NCBI GenBank assembly: GCA_949291295.1
Contig: CASEVE010000002.1
Location: 1-64,000, forward strand
From: an uncultured Olsenella sp.
GTDB lineage: Bacteria > Actinomycetota > Coriobacteriia > Coriobacteriales > Atopobiaceae
Reading direction: 5' to 3'
Length of the DNA stretch: 64,000 bases
Program-made: the position numbers and the translations under genes
The notes under the pieces: generated by a model
Database searches by the model: none
What the model was told of the DNA's origin: nothing
Seen by the model: the letters and a program-made list of their open reading frames with translations, nothing else
Part shown: in pieces, positions 43,601 to 52,022 of the stretch
How the letters are laid out: each line of letters opens with the position of its first letter
How positions within the stretch are numbered: the first letter of the stretch is position 1

Positions 43601-46036
43601 GTGAAGATTCGCTCGAAAGGCATCTGTAGGGCAAACGAGAAGGTGTTCGAGAAGCTCGTGGTGTCGGAGCTCCCGGACGACCACGACGTGCGCGTCATGA
43701 TGGACCCCGAGGCCCTTGCCGCCCCGGTTGACGTGAGGCTCGTGAGGCTGCCCGACGAGAGGGGCGCGCGCGTCCTCGTTGCCGTGTGCGACATACTCCC
43801 CCGCAACGCCGTGAGCTACCTTCTGGCCGAGGTCGACGCCGAGGGGCGCCTCGTGGAGCGCATTGAGCGAAAGGTGGACTACGAGCGCGCAAAGTGGGAG
43901 TCCCGCCTCAACTACCGCGTCAACAAGGCGCTCTGCGAGCAGATCAGAAACTGTGACGAGCGAATCCCGGAGACAAGCGACGGCAGCGTCTCTCTTACCG
44001 TCACCAACGTCATCCCCACGGCCACGCACGTCATCGTGCGCGGCAGCTGCCGGCTCCCGGACGCCGCGCCGGCGCGGGTGCGCGTCTACTGCGTAAACGA
44101 CGCGCTCGAGGTTCCCGCCGCCGAGTACGTGCCCATGGGAGAGCGCATGGTCTCCATCGCCGGCGGCTGCGCGCAGGCACGCGAGGTGCGCTTCTCGCTG
44201 AGGCTCCCGTGGAACCAGCCCACGGTGCGCATCTACGCCTGGGACGCCAATCGCCCGGGACTTCTTGCCCGCGAGACCCTCACGCCCGAGCGAGTGGGTG
44301 AGCTGGTGGCACAGGCGACCGCCGAGCTCTACAACAACGCCGGCGTGGACCCCTACTACCCCGAGTGGCTCTCTCTTCACCGCGCCACGCCCCACGAGCT
44401 CAAGATCCAGCGGGAAACCGAGCTTCCCGTCATGCCCATCTTCAGCCTTGTGGTACCCCTCTTTAGGACGCCCGAGAAGCTCTTCCGCGAGATGCTCGAC
44501 TCCGTGCTCGCCCAGTCCTACCAGCGCTGGGAGCTCGTGCTCGTGAACGCGAGCCCCGAGATTGCCGAGCTGGGAGCGCTCGTCGACGCCGCCTGCAAGG
44601 CGGACTCCCGCGTGAAGAGCGTGACGATGAGGGAGAACCTCGGCATCTCCGAGAACACCAACGCCGGCATCGCCGTGGCAACGGGTGACTTCGTCGGCTT
44701 CTTCGACCACGACGACCTCATAGAGCCCGACCTTCTCTTTGAGTACGCGCGCGCCGTAAACGAGCGCCCCGACACCGACGTCCTCTACTGCGACGAGGAC
44801 AAGGTGGACGAGGAGGGCCATGTGAGCTCGCCCTTCTTCAAGGACACCTTCAGCATCGACGAGCTGCGCGGCTATAACGTGGTCTGCCACCTGCTTTGCA
44901 TCCGCCGCACGCTCCTTGACCAGCTCGAGCCCAACACCGCGGAGTTCGACGGCGCCCAGGACCACAACCTCACCCTCGAGGCCTCAGAGAAGGCGCGCTA
45001 CGTAAACCACGTCCCCCGTATGCTCTACCACTGGCGCGTCACGGCAGGCTCCACCGCCGCGGATGCCGACAGCAAGCCCTATGCAGCCGAGGCGGGCATG
45101 CGCGCCGTGAGGGCACACCTCGAGCGCCTTGGCCTTCGCGCGGAGGTCCGCCCCGCCCGATACCCCTTCAAGTACGCCGTGAGGTACCTGCCGCCCGAGG
45201 ACAACCCGCTCGTCTCCATCGTCATCCCAACGTCTGACCACGCAGACGTCCTCGAGAACTGCGTGAGCTCCATCCTCGAGAAGAGCACCTACGCAAACTA
45301 CGAGGTTCTTCTCGTTGACAACAACAGCCATGAGCCCGAGACGGACGCCTGCTACGAGCGCCTGACCGAGCGTGGGGCGGGACGCGTGCGCGTTGTGCGC
45401 TACCCCGGCGGCTTCAACTTCTCCGCAATCGTGAACTTTGGGGTCCGCGCCGCGCGCGGCAACTACCTTCTGCTGCTCAACAACGACACCGAGGTCATAA
45501 CACCGGAATGGATCGAGCGCATGCTCGGCATCGCCGCGAGAAGCGACGTGGGGGCGGTGGGCGTGCGCCTGTACTTCCCCGACGACACCATCCAGCACGC
45601 GGGCGTGTGCTTCTCCACCTGGTCTCCCTCGCACTTCTTCATCAACTACCCGCGAGACAACCACGGCTACTTCAACCTCATTGACTGCCAGCGCAACCTG
45701 AGCGCCGTGACCGCCGCCTGCATGATGGTGAGGCGCGACGTCTTTGAGGCGGTCGGCGGCTTTGACGAGAAGCTCGCCGTGGCCTACAACGACGTCGACT
45801 TCTGCCTCAAGGTGCGAGCGCGCGATCTTCTTGTTGTCTACACGCCAGAAGTCGAGCTCTATCACTACGAGTCCCTCTCTCGCGGCGAGGAGGACGACGC
45901 CCAGAAGCGCCGCCGCTACTACGGCGAGTGGGCACAGATGCTGAGCCGCTGGTCTGACTTCTTTGCCGACGGCGACCCCTACTACACGCCACAGCTCCAG
46001 CGTACGCTACCCAACTGCTGCTACTACCGTTTCTAG
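43601..46036 (+). CDS. Double GT2 glycosyltransferase
   Basis: This 811-residue protein starts with GTG (GGAGGGAG upstream). Residues 1 to about 265 are an unassigned N-terminal region. First GT2 domain: PIFSLVVPLFRTPEKLF, then DHDDLIEPDLLFEYA and DTDVLYCDEDKVD. Second GT2 domain: PLVSIVIPTSDHADVLENC, LLLNNDTEVITPEWI and CMMVRRDVFEAVGGFDE. This matches multi-domain rhamnan or O-antigen chain transferases that alternate two linkages. The sugars are unknown. No terminator is obvious before the next gene. Confidence 0.92.
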   Translation: MKIRSKGICRANEKVFEKLVVSELPDDHDVRVMMDPEALAAPVDVRLVRLPDERGARVLVAVCDILPRNAVSYLLAEVDAEGRLVERIERKVDYERAKWESRLNYRVNKALCEQIRNCDERIPETSDGSVSLTVTNVIPTATHVIVRGSCRLPDAAPARVRVYCVNDALEVPAAEYVPMGERMVSIAGGCAQAREVRFSLRLPWNQPTVRIYAWDANRPGLLARETLTPERVGELVAQATAELYNNAGVDPYYPEWLSLHRATPHELKIQRETELPVMPIFSLVVPLFRTPEKLFREMLDSVLAQSYQRWELVLVNASPEIAELGALVDAACKADSRVKSVTMRENLGISENTNAGIAVATGDFVGFFDHDDLIEPDLLFEYARAVNERPDTDVLYCDEDKVDEEGHVSSPFFKDTFSIDELRGYNVVCHLLCIRRTLLDQLEPNTAEFDGAQDHNLTLEASEKARYVNHVPRMLYHWRVTAGSTAADADSKPYAAEAGMRAVRAHLERLGLRAEVRPARYPFKYAVRYLPPEDNPLVSIVIPTSDHADVLENCVSSILEKSTYANYEVLLVDNNSHEPETDACYERLTERGAGRVRVVRYPGGFNFSAIVNFGVRAARGNYLLLLNNDTEVITPEWIERMLGIAARSDVGAVGVRLYFPDDTIQHAGVCFSTWSPSHFFINYPRDNHGYFNLIDCQRNLSAVTAACMMVRRDVFEAVGGFDEKLAVAYNDVDFCLKVRARDLLVVYTPEVELYHYESLSRGEEDDAQKRRRYYGEWAQMLSRWSDFFADGDPYYTPQLQRTLPNCCYYRF

Positions 46037-46145
46037 GGGCCGAGCGCACCCTCACCGATTCTTTTGAACGCTTTGCTTCCCTCGCGCCCCTCTCATGCGG
46101 TGTTCAGGTTCAAAATGAATTTGAATCCCGGCTGAGAGGGGCGCC

Positions 46146-47444
46146 ATGAGATCCATGAGACGGCTCGCCTGCGCAAAGGCATTCTTCATCTGCATCCTTG
46201 CTGCGACGGCCGCGGCCTTCGCGCTGCCCTCGACGGCGCGCGCGGCAGGAACCCAGGACATGTGGCGCCTCTACAACCCCTACACCGGAGAGCACCTCTA
46301 CACGGCGAGCACCGTTGAGAGAAATGCGCTCGTGACGGTTGGCTGGGAGGCCGAGGGCGTGGGCTGGGTTGCGCCGACGCACTCAGGCACGCCGGTCTAC
46401 CGTCTGTACAACCCCTATGTAAATGGTGGAGACCACCACTACACCACGAGCGAGCAGGAGTGCTATGCCCTTGTTGACGTGGGCTGGATCGACGAGGGCA
46501 TCTGCTGGTACTCCGACGACGCCCAGACCATTGCGATCCGCAGGCAGTACAACCCCTACGCCACAACCGGAACGCACAACTACACGCCGGATGCCAACGA
46601 GGCGACAACGCTCGTCTCCCGCGGCTGGAAGGACGAGGGGACGGGGTGGTATGCGGTGGTGCGAGGTGACGTCACAACCAGCTCGGGCGGGATTACCGTC
46701 ACCGGACCGAGCGGATTTACCGGCACGGCGGAGTTCCAGCGCCTAAAGTGGGAGATCTCATCGGTATACGACGCGGGGCGCGACATTGGTCTCGTGCTCT
46801 ACGACATGCAGACCGGACGCAAGATCAGCTGCGGCTCTCAGACGCTGCGCTATACGGCAAGCAGCGTGAAGGCAATGTACAGCGCCTGGGTCTACGAGCG
46901 CTACGGATCGGCGGGAAGCGCGCGCTCGCTTGTCGAGGACGCACTGGTTGACTCCTCCAACAGCGCATACAGCGCACTTGTGAGAAGGTACGGCTTTTCC
47001 GGTTTCCGCTCCTGGTTGAGCGCCAACGGAGCGAGCGGGGTTTACGTGCCCAGCGGATCGTACTACGCCTTCATGTCTGCCGACGAGGCTGCAAACGTCT
47101 GGGAGCACATCTGGCGAAACAGCCTCATGGGCGGGTCCGCCTCATCCGAGCTGGGAGGTTTTCTCTCAAGAACGCACCACTCGGCCATGGGCGGGCTGCT
47201 CCGAAAGCGATACGTTACCTGGAGCAAGCCGGGCTGGTACCCAATGGACGGGTCCTATACCTCAACAAACGACATGGGTATCGTCTTTTCCGACTGCGGC
47301 CCCTATGTCCTTGTGGTCATGACCAACTACCCCGAGAACTTTGGCCCGCTCTTCTCGATCGTGGATGCCGCCAACGCCGCGCACGGCAAGCTCTGCGGCG
47401 GAAGCACGGAGTCGCTCATGGGCGGAGGCGTCTCGCTTTCGTAA
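46146..47444 (+). CDS. Secreted beta-lactamase/D-Ala-D-Ala-peptidase-fold protein with N-terminal DUF5648
   Basis: This 432-residue secreted protein has a signal peptide, three DUF5648 repeats (TGEHLYT, GGDHHYT, TGTHNYT), then a serine-hydrolase domain. Likely motifs are TASSVKAMYS (SxxK nucleophile and base) and DSSNSAYSALV (SxN). SKPGWYP lies in the place of KTG, so that third motif is altered. The fold is like class A beta-lactamase or low-molecular-weight penicillin-binding proteins. A role in wall turnover is more likely than antibiotic resistance given the wall module, but neither is shown. Confidence 0.82.
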   Translation: MRSMRRLACAKAFFICILAATAAAFALPSTARAAGTQDMWRLYNPYTGEHLYTASTVERNALVTVGWEAEGVGWVAPTHSGTPVYRLYNPYVNGGDHHYTTSEQECYALVDVGWIDEGICWYSDDAQTIAIRRQYNPYATTGTHNYTPDANEATTLVSRGWKDEGTGWYAVVRGDVTTSSGGITVTGPSGFTGTAEFQRLKWEISSVYDAGRDIGLVLYDMQTGRKISCGSQTLRYTASSVKAMYSAWVYERYGSAGSARSLVEDALVDSSNSAYSALVRRYGFSGFRSWLSANGASGVYVPSGSYYAFMSADEAANVWEHIWRNSLMGGSASSELGGFLSRTHHSAMGGLLRKRYVTWSKPGWYPMDGSYTSTNDMGIVFSDCGPYVLVVMTNYPENFGPLFSIVDAANAAHGKLCGGSTESLMGGGVSLS

Positions 47445-47478
47445 CGTCGCCGCAGACGGCGGGACGCGTGTCCCGCGC

Positions 47479-47923
47479 GCCGATAAGTCCTGCCTGGTGT
47501 ACCAGCACCATAGCCTGTGCGCCGAGATATTCCGCGTGCCGTACCAGCGCAGTGACCCGCGCGCCGAGATAACTCGCCCTCTGTACCAGCCCCACGGGAT
47601 GTGCGCCGAGAAAACCCGACAGGTGTACCGCGCGCGGGCATGCGCGGCCGAGATAACCCGCCCGGTGTACCGCGTTGGCCTACGGCGCGCCGAGAAAACC
47701 CGAGGGGTGTACAAAGCTCGTGAGCACGCCCGGTACACTCCACGGTTTTTCTCGGCGCCGGCGGGCGGGCACGGTACACTCCGCGGTCTTTATCGGCACC
47801 CTCTCCCCCGTTTGGTCCGTGAAGCGGGACCGCTCTGAGCTTGCACGAGCGAGTCCGGTACACTCGAGCGAGCTTTGCGACACCTGACGCATGAGCACGG
47901 TACACCGGGCGGTTTTTCTCGGC
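47479..47923. repeat. Phased 42-bp repeat array in two inverted arms (array B)
   Basis: This array fills most of the gene-free gap 47445-48105. Six forward units (pattern GCCGAGAWAACCCG...GTGTACC) start at 47479, 47521, 47563, 47605, 47647 and 47689, exactly 42 bp apart. Inverted units have TCTCGGC-type blocks at 47750, 47791, about 47875 (degenerate) and 47917; the slot at 47833 is eroded. Unit 6 and the first inverted unit are near-perfect reverse complements. The remaining 47924-48105 shows no gene. Confidence 0.93.
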
Positions 47924-48105
47924 AGATAAGCGATGCCAGCAGCACCACGCGCAAGCAGTCCCATAGTCGCAAATGACAAAATGCAGCGCGCTCAGCCTGG
48001 TAAAGGGCACCGTTTGCGCAGGTGAATGACCATCAACCTTGGCCGGGGACTATCATGTTCAGCATCCCAAATCCACACCGCTCTCACACGCTGACAGGAG
48101 GCCTC

Positions 48106-49497
48106 ATGCACACACGTCTGTCTACACGCCTAAGAAGAGCCGCGGTCCTTCTTGCCACCATCGCCGCGGTGGTGCTCTCGATGCCGCTCATGGCACAAGC
48201 GCAGGAAGCCAATCTTCGCGTCGAGCTCGGCGACAGGGGCTTTGTTGCCACCTCGACCTTTGAGCTCAACCAGAAGGGCGTTCGCGAGCAGGCGCTCGCC
48301 GCAGTGAGCGAGCTTCGCGAGGATGCCCTCAACGACTCTCGCGTCACGTTCTACTCAGGCTACAGCAAGGACTACGTGACCGTTGCGGAGTACCTTTCGG
48401 ACTATGACATCACCATCGAGGAGTACCTCAACCCGCACTGGTCAAACGCGTTCGAGCGCATAGCGATCCAGCGCGCCGCCGAGACCCACGTCCGAGAGGG
48501 TCATGTGCGTCCCTCCGGCGAGGAGTGCTTCACCGCAATGCCCGCCGATGCCACCTCGTGGAACGCAGAGATCCTTGCCTCAAAGGCCGACATCAAAAGC
48601 GCCGTCGACCTTTGGGCAGCCGAGAAGTCCCTCCTGCTGAGCGGAGAGCGCGACCAAGCCATCCACTACCTAACGCTTGTGAACCCCGACGCCTACGCCT
48701 ACGGCTTTGCCGCCATAGACGGTCGGGTTGCGGGAGAGGCCGGCGGCAGGCCGTACACCGGAAGCCTTGACAGCAACCCCACCAACCTCGAGGGCTCCTA
48801 CGAGATCTCTGTGCGCCTTCCCATCGAGGCGCTAAGCGACAGCCTCGCTCTGGCGCAGAACACCGTGGGGCTGAACGAGAGCGTTGAGCTCCAGGCGCTT
48901 CTTTCCCACAAGAGGCGCACCTTTGTGGTGGACGGCATCTGGGCGTCGCTCTCCCCCAACCTTGCCGAGGTCTCCAAGGAGGGCGTTGCCACGGGCAAGA
49001 AGTCGGGCGCGGCAACCGTCAGGGTCTCCGTTGCCACCAACGGAACGCTCACGAGCAGGGACCTGACGCTCAACGTTGGCGTCAAGACGATGTATCGCTT
49101 CTACAACCAGTGGACAGGCGAGCATCTCTATACCGCCGACCCAACGGAGCGCGCAGCGCTCGTCGAGCAGGGCTGGACCGCCGAGGGGGCGGCCTGGGTT
49201 GCCCCGGAAACCTCGAGCACACCCGTGTATCGCCTCTACAACCCCTTTGTTCCCGGCGGAGACCACCACTACACCACGAGCAGGCAGGAATACGACGTCC
49301 TCAAGGAGAGCGGGTGGAAGCAGGAGGGCATCGCCTGGTACTCAGACGACGCTCACGGCGTGGAGCTCTACAGGCTCTACAACCCCAATGCAACCACCGG
49401 CACGCATCACTACACCGCAGACCCCAACGAGCGAGACACGCTCAAGAGGCTCGGCTGGCGCTATGAGGGAAAGGCCTGGTATGGCATGAAGCTGTAG
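48106..49497 (+). CDS. Secreted divergent CAP-like protein with C-terminal DUF5648
   Basis: The product has about 463 residues; the ATG at 48106 has GGAGG 5 bp upstream, and the longer frame from 48022 is dismissed. Signal peptide ending MAQAQ. The N-terminal domain resembles CAP (RIAIQRAAETHVREG, RPSGEECFTAM, WNAEILAS, YAYGFAAI) but lacks the usual SGH and NxxxG segments, so it is divergent. A Big_2-like Ig module follows (VELQALLSHKRRTF, GVATGKKSGAATVRV), then three DUF5648 repeats (TGEHLYT, GGDHHYT, TGTHHYT). The function is unknown. Confidence 0.82.
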   Translation: MHTRLSTRLRRAAVLLATIAAVVLSMPLMAQAQEANLRVELGDRGFVATSTFELNQKGVREQALAAVSELREDALNDSRVTFYSGYSKDYVTVAEYLSDYDITIEEYLNPHWSNAFERIAIQRAAETHVREGHVRPSGEECFTAMPADATSWNAEILASKADIKSAVDLWAAEKSLLLSGERDQAIHYLTLVNPDAYAYGFAAIDGRVAGEAGGRPYTGSLDSNPTNLEGSYEISVRLPIEALSDSLALAQNTVGLNESVELQALLSHKRRTFVVDGIWASLSPNLAEVSKEGVATGKKSGAATVRVSVATNGTLTSRDLTLNVGVKTMYRFYNQWTGEHLYTADPTERAALVEQGWTAEGAAWVAPETSSTPVYRLYNPFVPGGDHHYTTSRQEYDVLKESGWKQEGIAWYSDDAHGVELYRLYNPNATTGTHHYTADPNERDTLKRLGWRYEGKAWYGMKL

Positions 49498-49522
49498 CGA
49501 AAGAGAGACATCCCCCGAAACA

Positions 49523-49562
49523 GGGGCGGGGTCGCAACCTACCGTGCGGCCCCGCCCCCGTT
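49523..49562 (+). terminator. Terminator-like hairpin after the CAP-like gene
   Basis: GGGGCGGGGTCGC (49523-49535) pairs with GCGGCCCCGCCCC (49546-49558) with one G-U pair and a 10-nt loop. It is followed by CGTTGCG, a weak U tract. Confidence 0.7.
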
Positions 49563-49614
49563 GCGTGGTATGGTTGTTGCATGCCTAAACTGGCCCGCGA
49601 TACGAGGAGGAATC

Positions 49615-51000
49615 ATGAGAAGGTCTCAACGTGCCCTGCTCCTATCCGCATGCGCGCTGTCACTGGTGACGGCAGCGCTTCTCCCGGGCATTGCGTGGGC
49701 AGAAAGCACCCACGCACCCGAGGGCAACGGATCTAGCGAGGTGTTCTCGAACAGCTTCCGCTACGTCGACGGCTACTACGTTGACAGCGCAGACACCACC
49801 GGGGCGGCAGGCGGCTCCGGCGCCACGTCCCGCGGGCTCAACTACGACGAGGGCCCCACAACCTGGGAGCGGCTCAAGAACGGAACGTATCGCGGCACGG
49901 CCTCGGACGGGTCCACGCGCATCGAGGTAAGTGGCGCCACGGGCCTTGGCATCGACGTCTCAACTTGGCAGGGAGAGGTCGACTGGAAGGCCGTGAAGGA
50001 CTCGGGGATCGTCGACTACGCCATCATCCGCTGCGGCTGGGGCGCAAACAGGGCCGAGCAGGACGACGACCAGTTCCTGAGCAACGTCAAGGGATGCCAG
50101 GAAAACGGGATTTCCTTTGGCATCTACCTGCGCTCCTACGCCTATGACACAAAGACGGCCCAAGATGAGGTCGACCACCTCCTCCGTCTGCTCAAGGAGG
50201 CAGGTCTCTCGCCAGAGGACCTTGACTACCCCATCTATCTCGACCTTGAGGAGCAAGATCCCAAGACGGGCCTTCCTGCGGGCCTTGACGAGAAGGACGA
50301 GGTCGTTCTCGTGAGCAACAGGACGCTCGAGCAGATAGCGTCCACGTTCTGCACAGCTGTCGAGGAAGAGGGTTACCAGGCCGGCGTCTACGCAAACCTC
50401 AACTGGTGGGTCAACTATCTCCAGGGAGACGTGTACGACCGCTGGGAGCGCTGGGTCGCCCAGTACAATCCCACCTGCGACTACACCGGCACCTACACCA
50501 TGTGGCAGTGCATGAGCAACGGAAGCATCCCCGGCGTGAGCGGAAACGTTGACGTCAACTTCTCCTTCTCGAGGACGCACGAGATGCACCGCCTCTACAA
50601 CAAGTGGACAGGAGAGCACTTCTACACCGCAAGCGACGCGGAGCGCAACTCGCTCACCAAGGTGGGCTGGACCTACGAGGGGACGGGCTGGGTCGCCCCC
50701 GACCTCGGCGAGCCCGTGCTCAGGCTCTACAACCCCTTCGTCGTGGGCGGAGACCACCATTACACGGTGAGCGAGAACGAGTACGAGGCCCTGCAGGAGC
50801 TCGGCTGGAGGGGCGAGGGCGAGGGCTGGCGCTCGGCGAGCAAGAACAACCACCAGAGCACCCCCGTCTATCGCCAGTACAACCCCAATGCCGAGACGGG
50901 CACTCACAACTACACGCCCGACAAGGGCGAGAACGACGCGCTCGTAAAGCTCGGCTGGAAGGCCGAGGGTATCGCCTGGTACGCCATATCCGAAAAGTAG
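49615..51000 (+). CDS. Secreted GH25 lysozyme with C-terminal DUF5648
   Basis: The product has about 461 residues; the ATG at 49615 has GAGGAGG 5 bp upstream. Signal peptide, a Ser/Gly-rich lead, then GH25: GLGIDVSTWQGEVDWKAVK, YAIIRCGWG, GIYLRSYAYD, YPIYLDLEEQ with catalytic Asp/Glu, and the C-terminal YTMWQCMSNG and VDVNFSF. The enzyme hydrolyses the MurNAc-GlcNAc bond. Three DUF5648 repeats follow (TGEHFYT, GGDHHYT, TGTHNYT). It is spaced 39 bp from the next DUF5648 gene and probably co-transcribed with it. Confidence 0.95.
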   Translation: MRRSQRALLLSACALSLVTAALLPGIAWAESTHAPEGNGSSEVFSNSFRYVDGYYVDSADTTGAAGGSGATSRGLNYDEGPTTWERLKNGTYRGTASDGSTRIEVSGATGLGIDVSTWQGEVDWKAVKDSGIVDYAIIRCGWGANRAEQDDDQFLSNVKGCQENGISFGIYLRSYAYDTKTAQDEVDHLLRLLKEAGLSPEDLDYPIYLDLEEQDPKTGLPAGLDEKDEVVLVSNRTLEQIASTFCTAVEEEGYQAGVYANLNWWVNYLQGDVYDRWERWVAQYNPTCDYTGTYTMWQCMSNGSIPGVSGNVDVNFSFSRTHEMHRLYNKWTGEHFYTASDAERNSLTKVGWTYEGTGWVAPDLGEPVLRLYNPFVVGGDHHYTVSENEYEALQELGWRGEGEGWRSASKNNHQSTPVYRQYNPNAETGTHNYTPDKGENDALVKLGWKAEGIAWYAISEK

Positions 51001-51039
51001 GTAACGGTTCTATCTGACCCCGTCATGAGGAGGAATCCC

Positions 51040-51999
51040 ATGCGCACCAACCGCGCCCTCGCGCTTCTTGCAGGCGTCGTGCTCGCAGGCACGCTCGCCG
51101 CTCCCGCCACCGCACTCGCGGCCGGGAGCAAGACCATGTATCGCTTCTACAACCAGTGGACCGGCGAGCACCTCTACACGGCAGACGCCACAGAGGCGGA
51201 ACAGCTCCCCAAGCAGGGCTGGAAGGCCGAGGGCAAGGCCTGGACGGCCCCTGAGAAGTCGTCGACGCCGGTCTATCGCCTCTACAACCCCTATGTCGAT
51301 GGTGGAGATCACCACTACACCATGGATAAAAACGAGTACGAGAGCCTAAAGAAGGCAGGTTGGAAGGGCGAGGGCGTTGCCTGGTACTCCGACGACGAGA
51401 AGGGCGTGCCCCTCTATCGTCTCTACAACCCCTACTCCGAGACCGGCACCCACCACTACACCACGAGCGCCGCGGAGCGCGATGCGCTGATGGACGCCAA
51501 GTGGCTCTACGAAGGCAGGGCCTGGTACGGAGTCAAGGAGTCCACCGGTGAGGCCAGCGGTGCCACGGACGAGGAGGTCGTTCACAACATCGTTGCCACG
51601 ACGCTCGACAAGCTCAAGGAGCTTGACGACGCAACGGTAGACGAGCTTGTCTCGGACATGAGCCTCGATGGGTTTGAGGAGCTTGGCGTCACGCCCGAGG
51701 CTTTTGTCCGCGCCCTGCTCTCCGGCTTTGACTACAAGGTCGACTCGGTAAAGGTGAGCGGAACCAAGGGATCCGCAACCGTCACCGTGACCTGCAAGTC
51801 CGTCAAGGTCATCGAGAAGGACCTCGCGGCGGCACTTGACGGCGCGACGATCGATGATGCCGGAAAGATCATCATCGACACCATCACGTCCTCGGCAACC
51901 CACAAGGACTCCTTCACGTTCACCTTCACCAAGTCCGGCAACACCTGGACCTGCCAGAACGCGAGCGAGTTCTTCAACGACGTGTTCGAAGTGGCATAG
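51040..51999 (+). CDS. Secreted DUF5648 protein with an unassigned C-terminal domain
   Basis: The product has about 319 residues; the ATG at 51040 has GAGGAGG 5 bp upstream. Signal peptide ending ATALAA, three DUF5648 repeats (TGEHLYT, GGDHHYT, TGTHHYT), then about 140 residues of alpha/beta sequence (DEEVVHNIVATTLDKLKELD, GFDYKVDSVKVSGTKGS, SATHKDSFTFTFTKSG). That domain resembles the DUF5105/DUF4878 style of extracytoplasmic domain but I cannot assign it. It has no recognisable catalytic residues, so it may be an adaptor or inhibitor. It lies 23 bp before the acyltransferase gene. Confidence 0.88.
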   Translation: MRTNRALALLAGVVLAGTLAAPATALAAGSKTMYRFYNQWTGEHLYTADATEAEQLPKQGWKAEGKAWTAPEKSSTPVYRLYNPYVDGGDHHYTMDKNEYESLKKAGWKGEGVAWYSDDEKGVPLYRLYNPYSETGTHHYTTSAAERDALMDAKWLYEGRAWYGVKESTGEASGATDEEVVHNIVATTLDKLKELDDATVDELVSDMSLDGFEELGVTPEAFVRALLSGFDYKVDSVKVSGTKGSATVTVTCKSVKVIEKDLAAALDGATIDDAGKIIIDTITSSATHKDSFTFTFTKSGNTWTCQNASEFFNDVFEVA

Positions 52000-52022
52000 C
52001 GAGAGCGGCGACAGGAGGACTC

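Noticed and set aside
43508-44965. N-terminal 1.4-kb extension of the glycosyltransferase at 42305 (an 886-residue frame)
   Set aside because: It is antisense to the double GT2 gene, lacks any family signature, and an ATG with GGGGAG at 43507 begins the conserved GT2 sequence.
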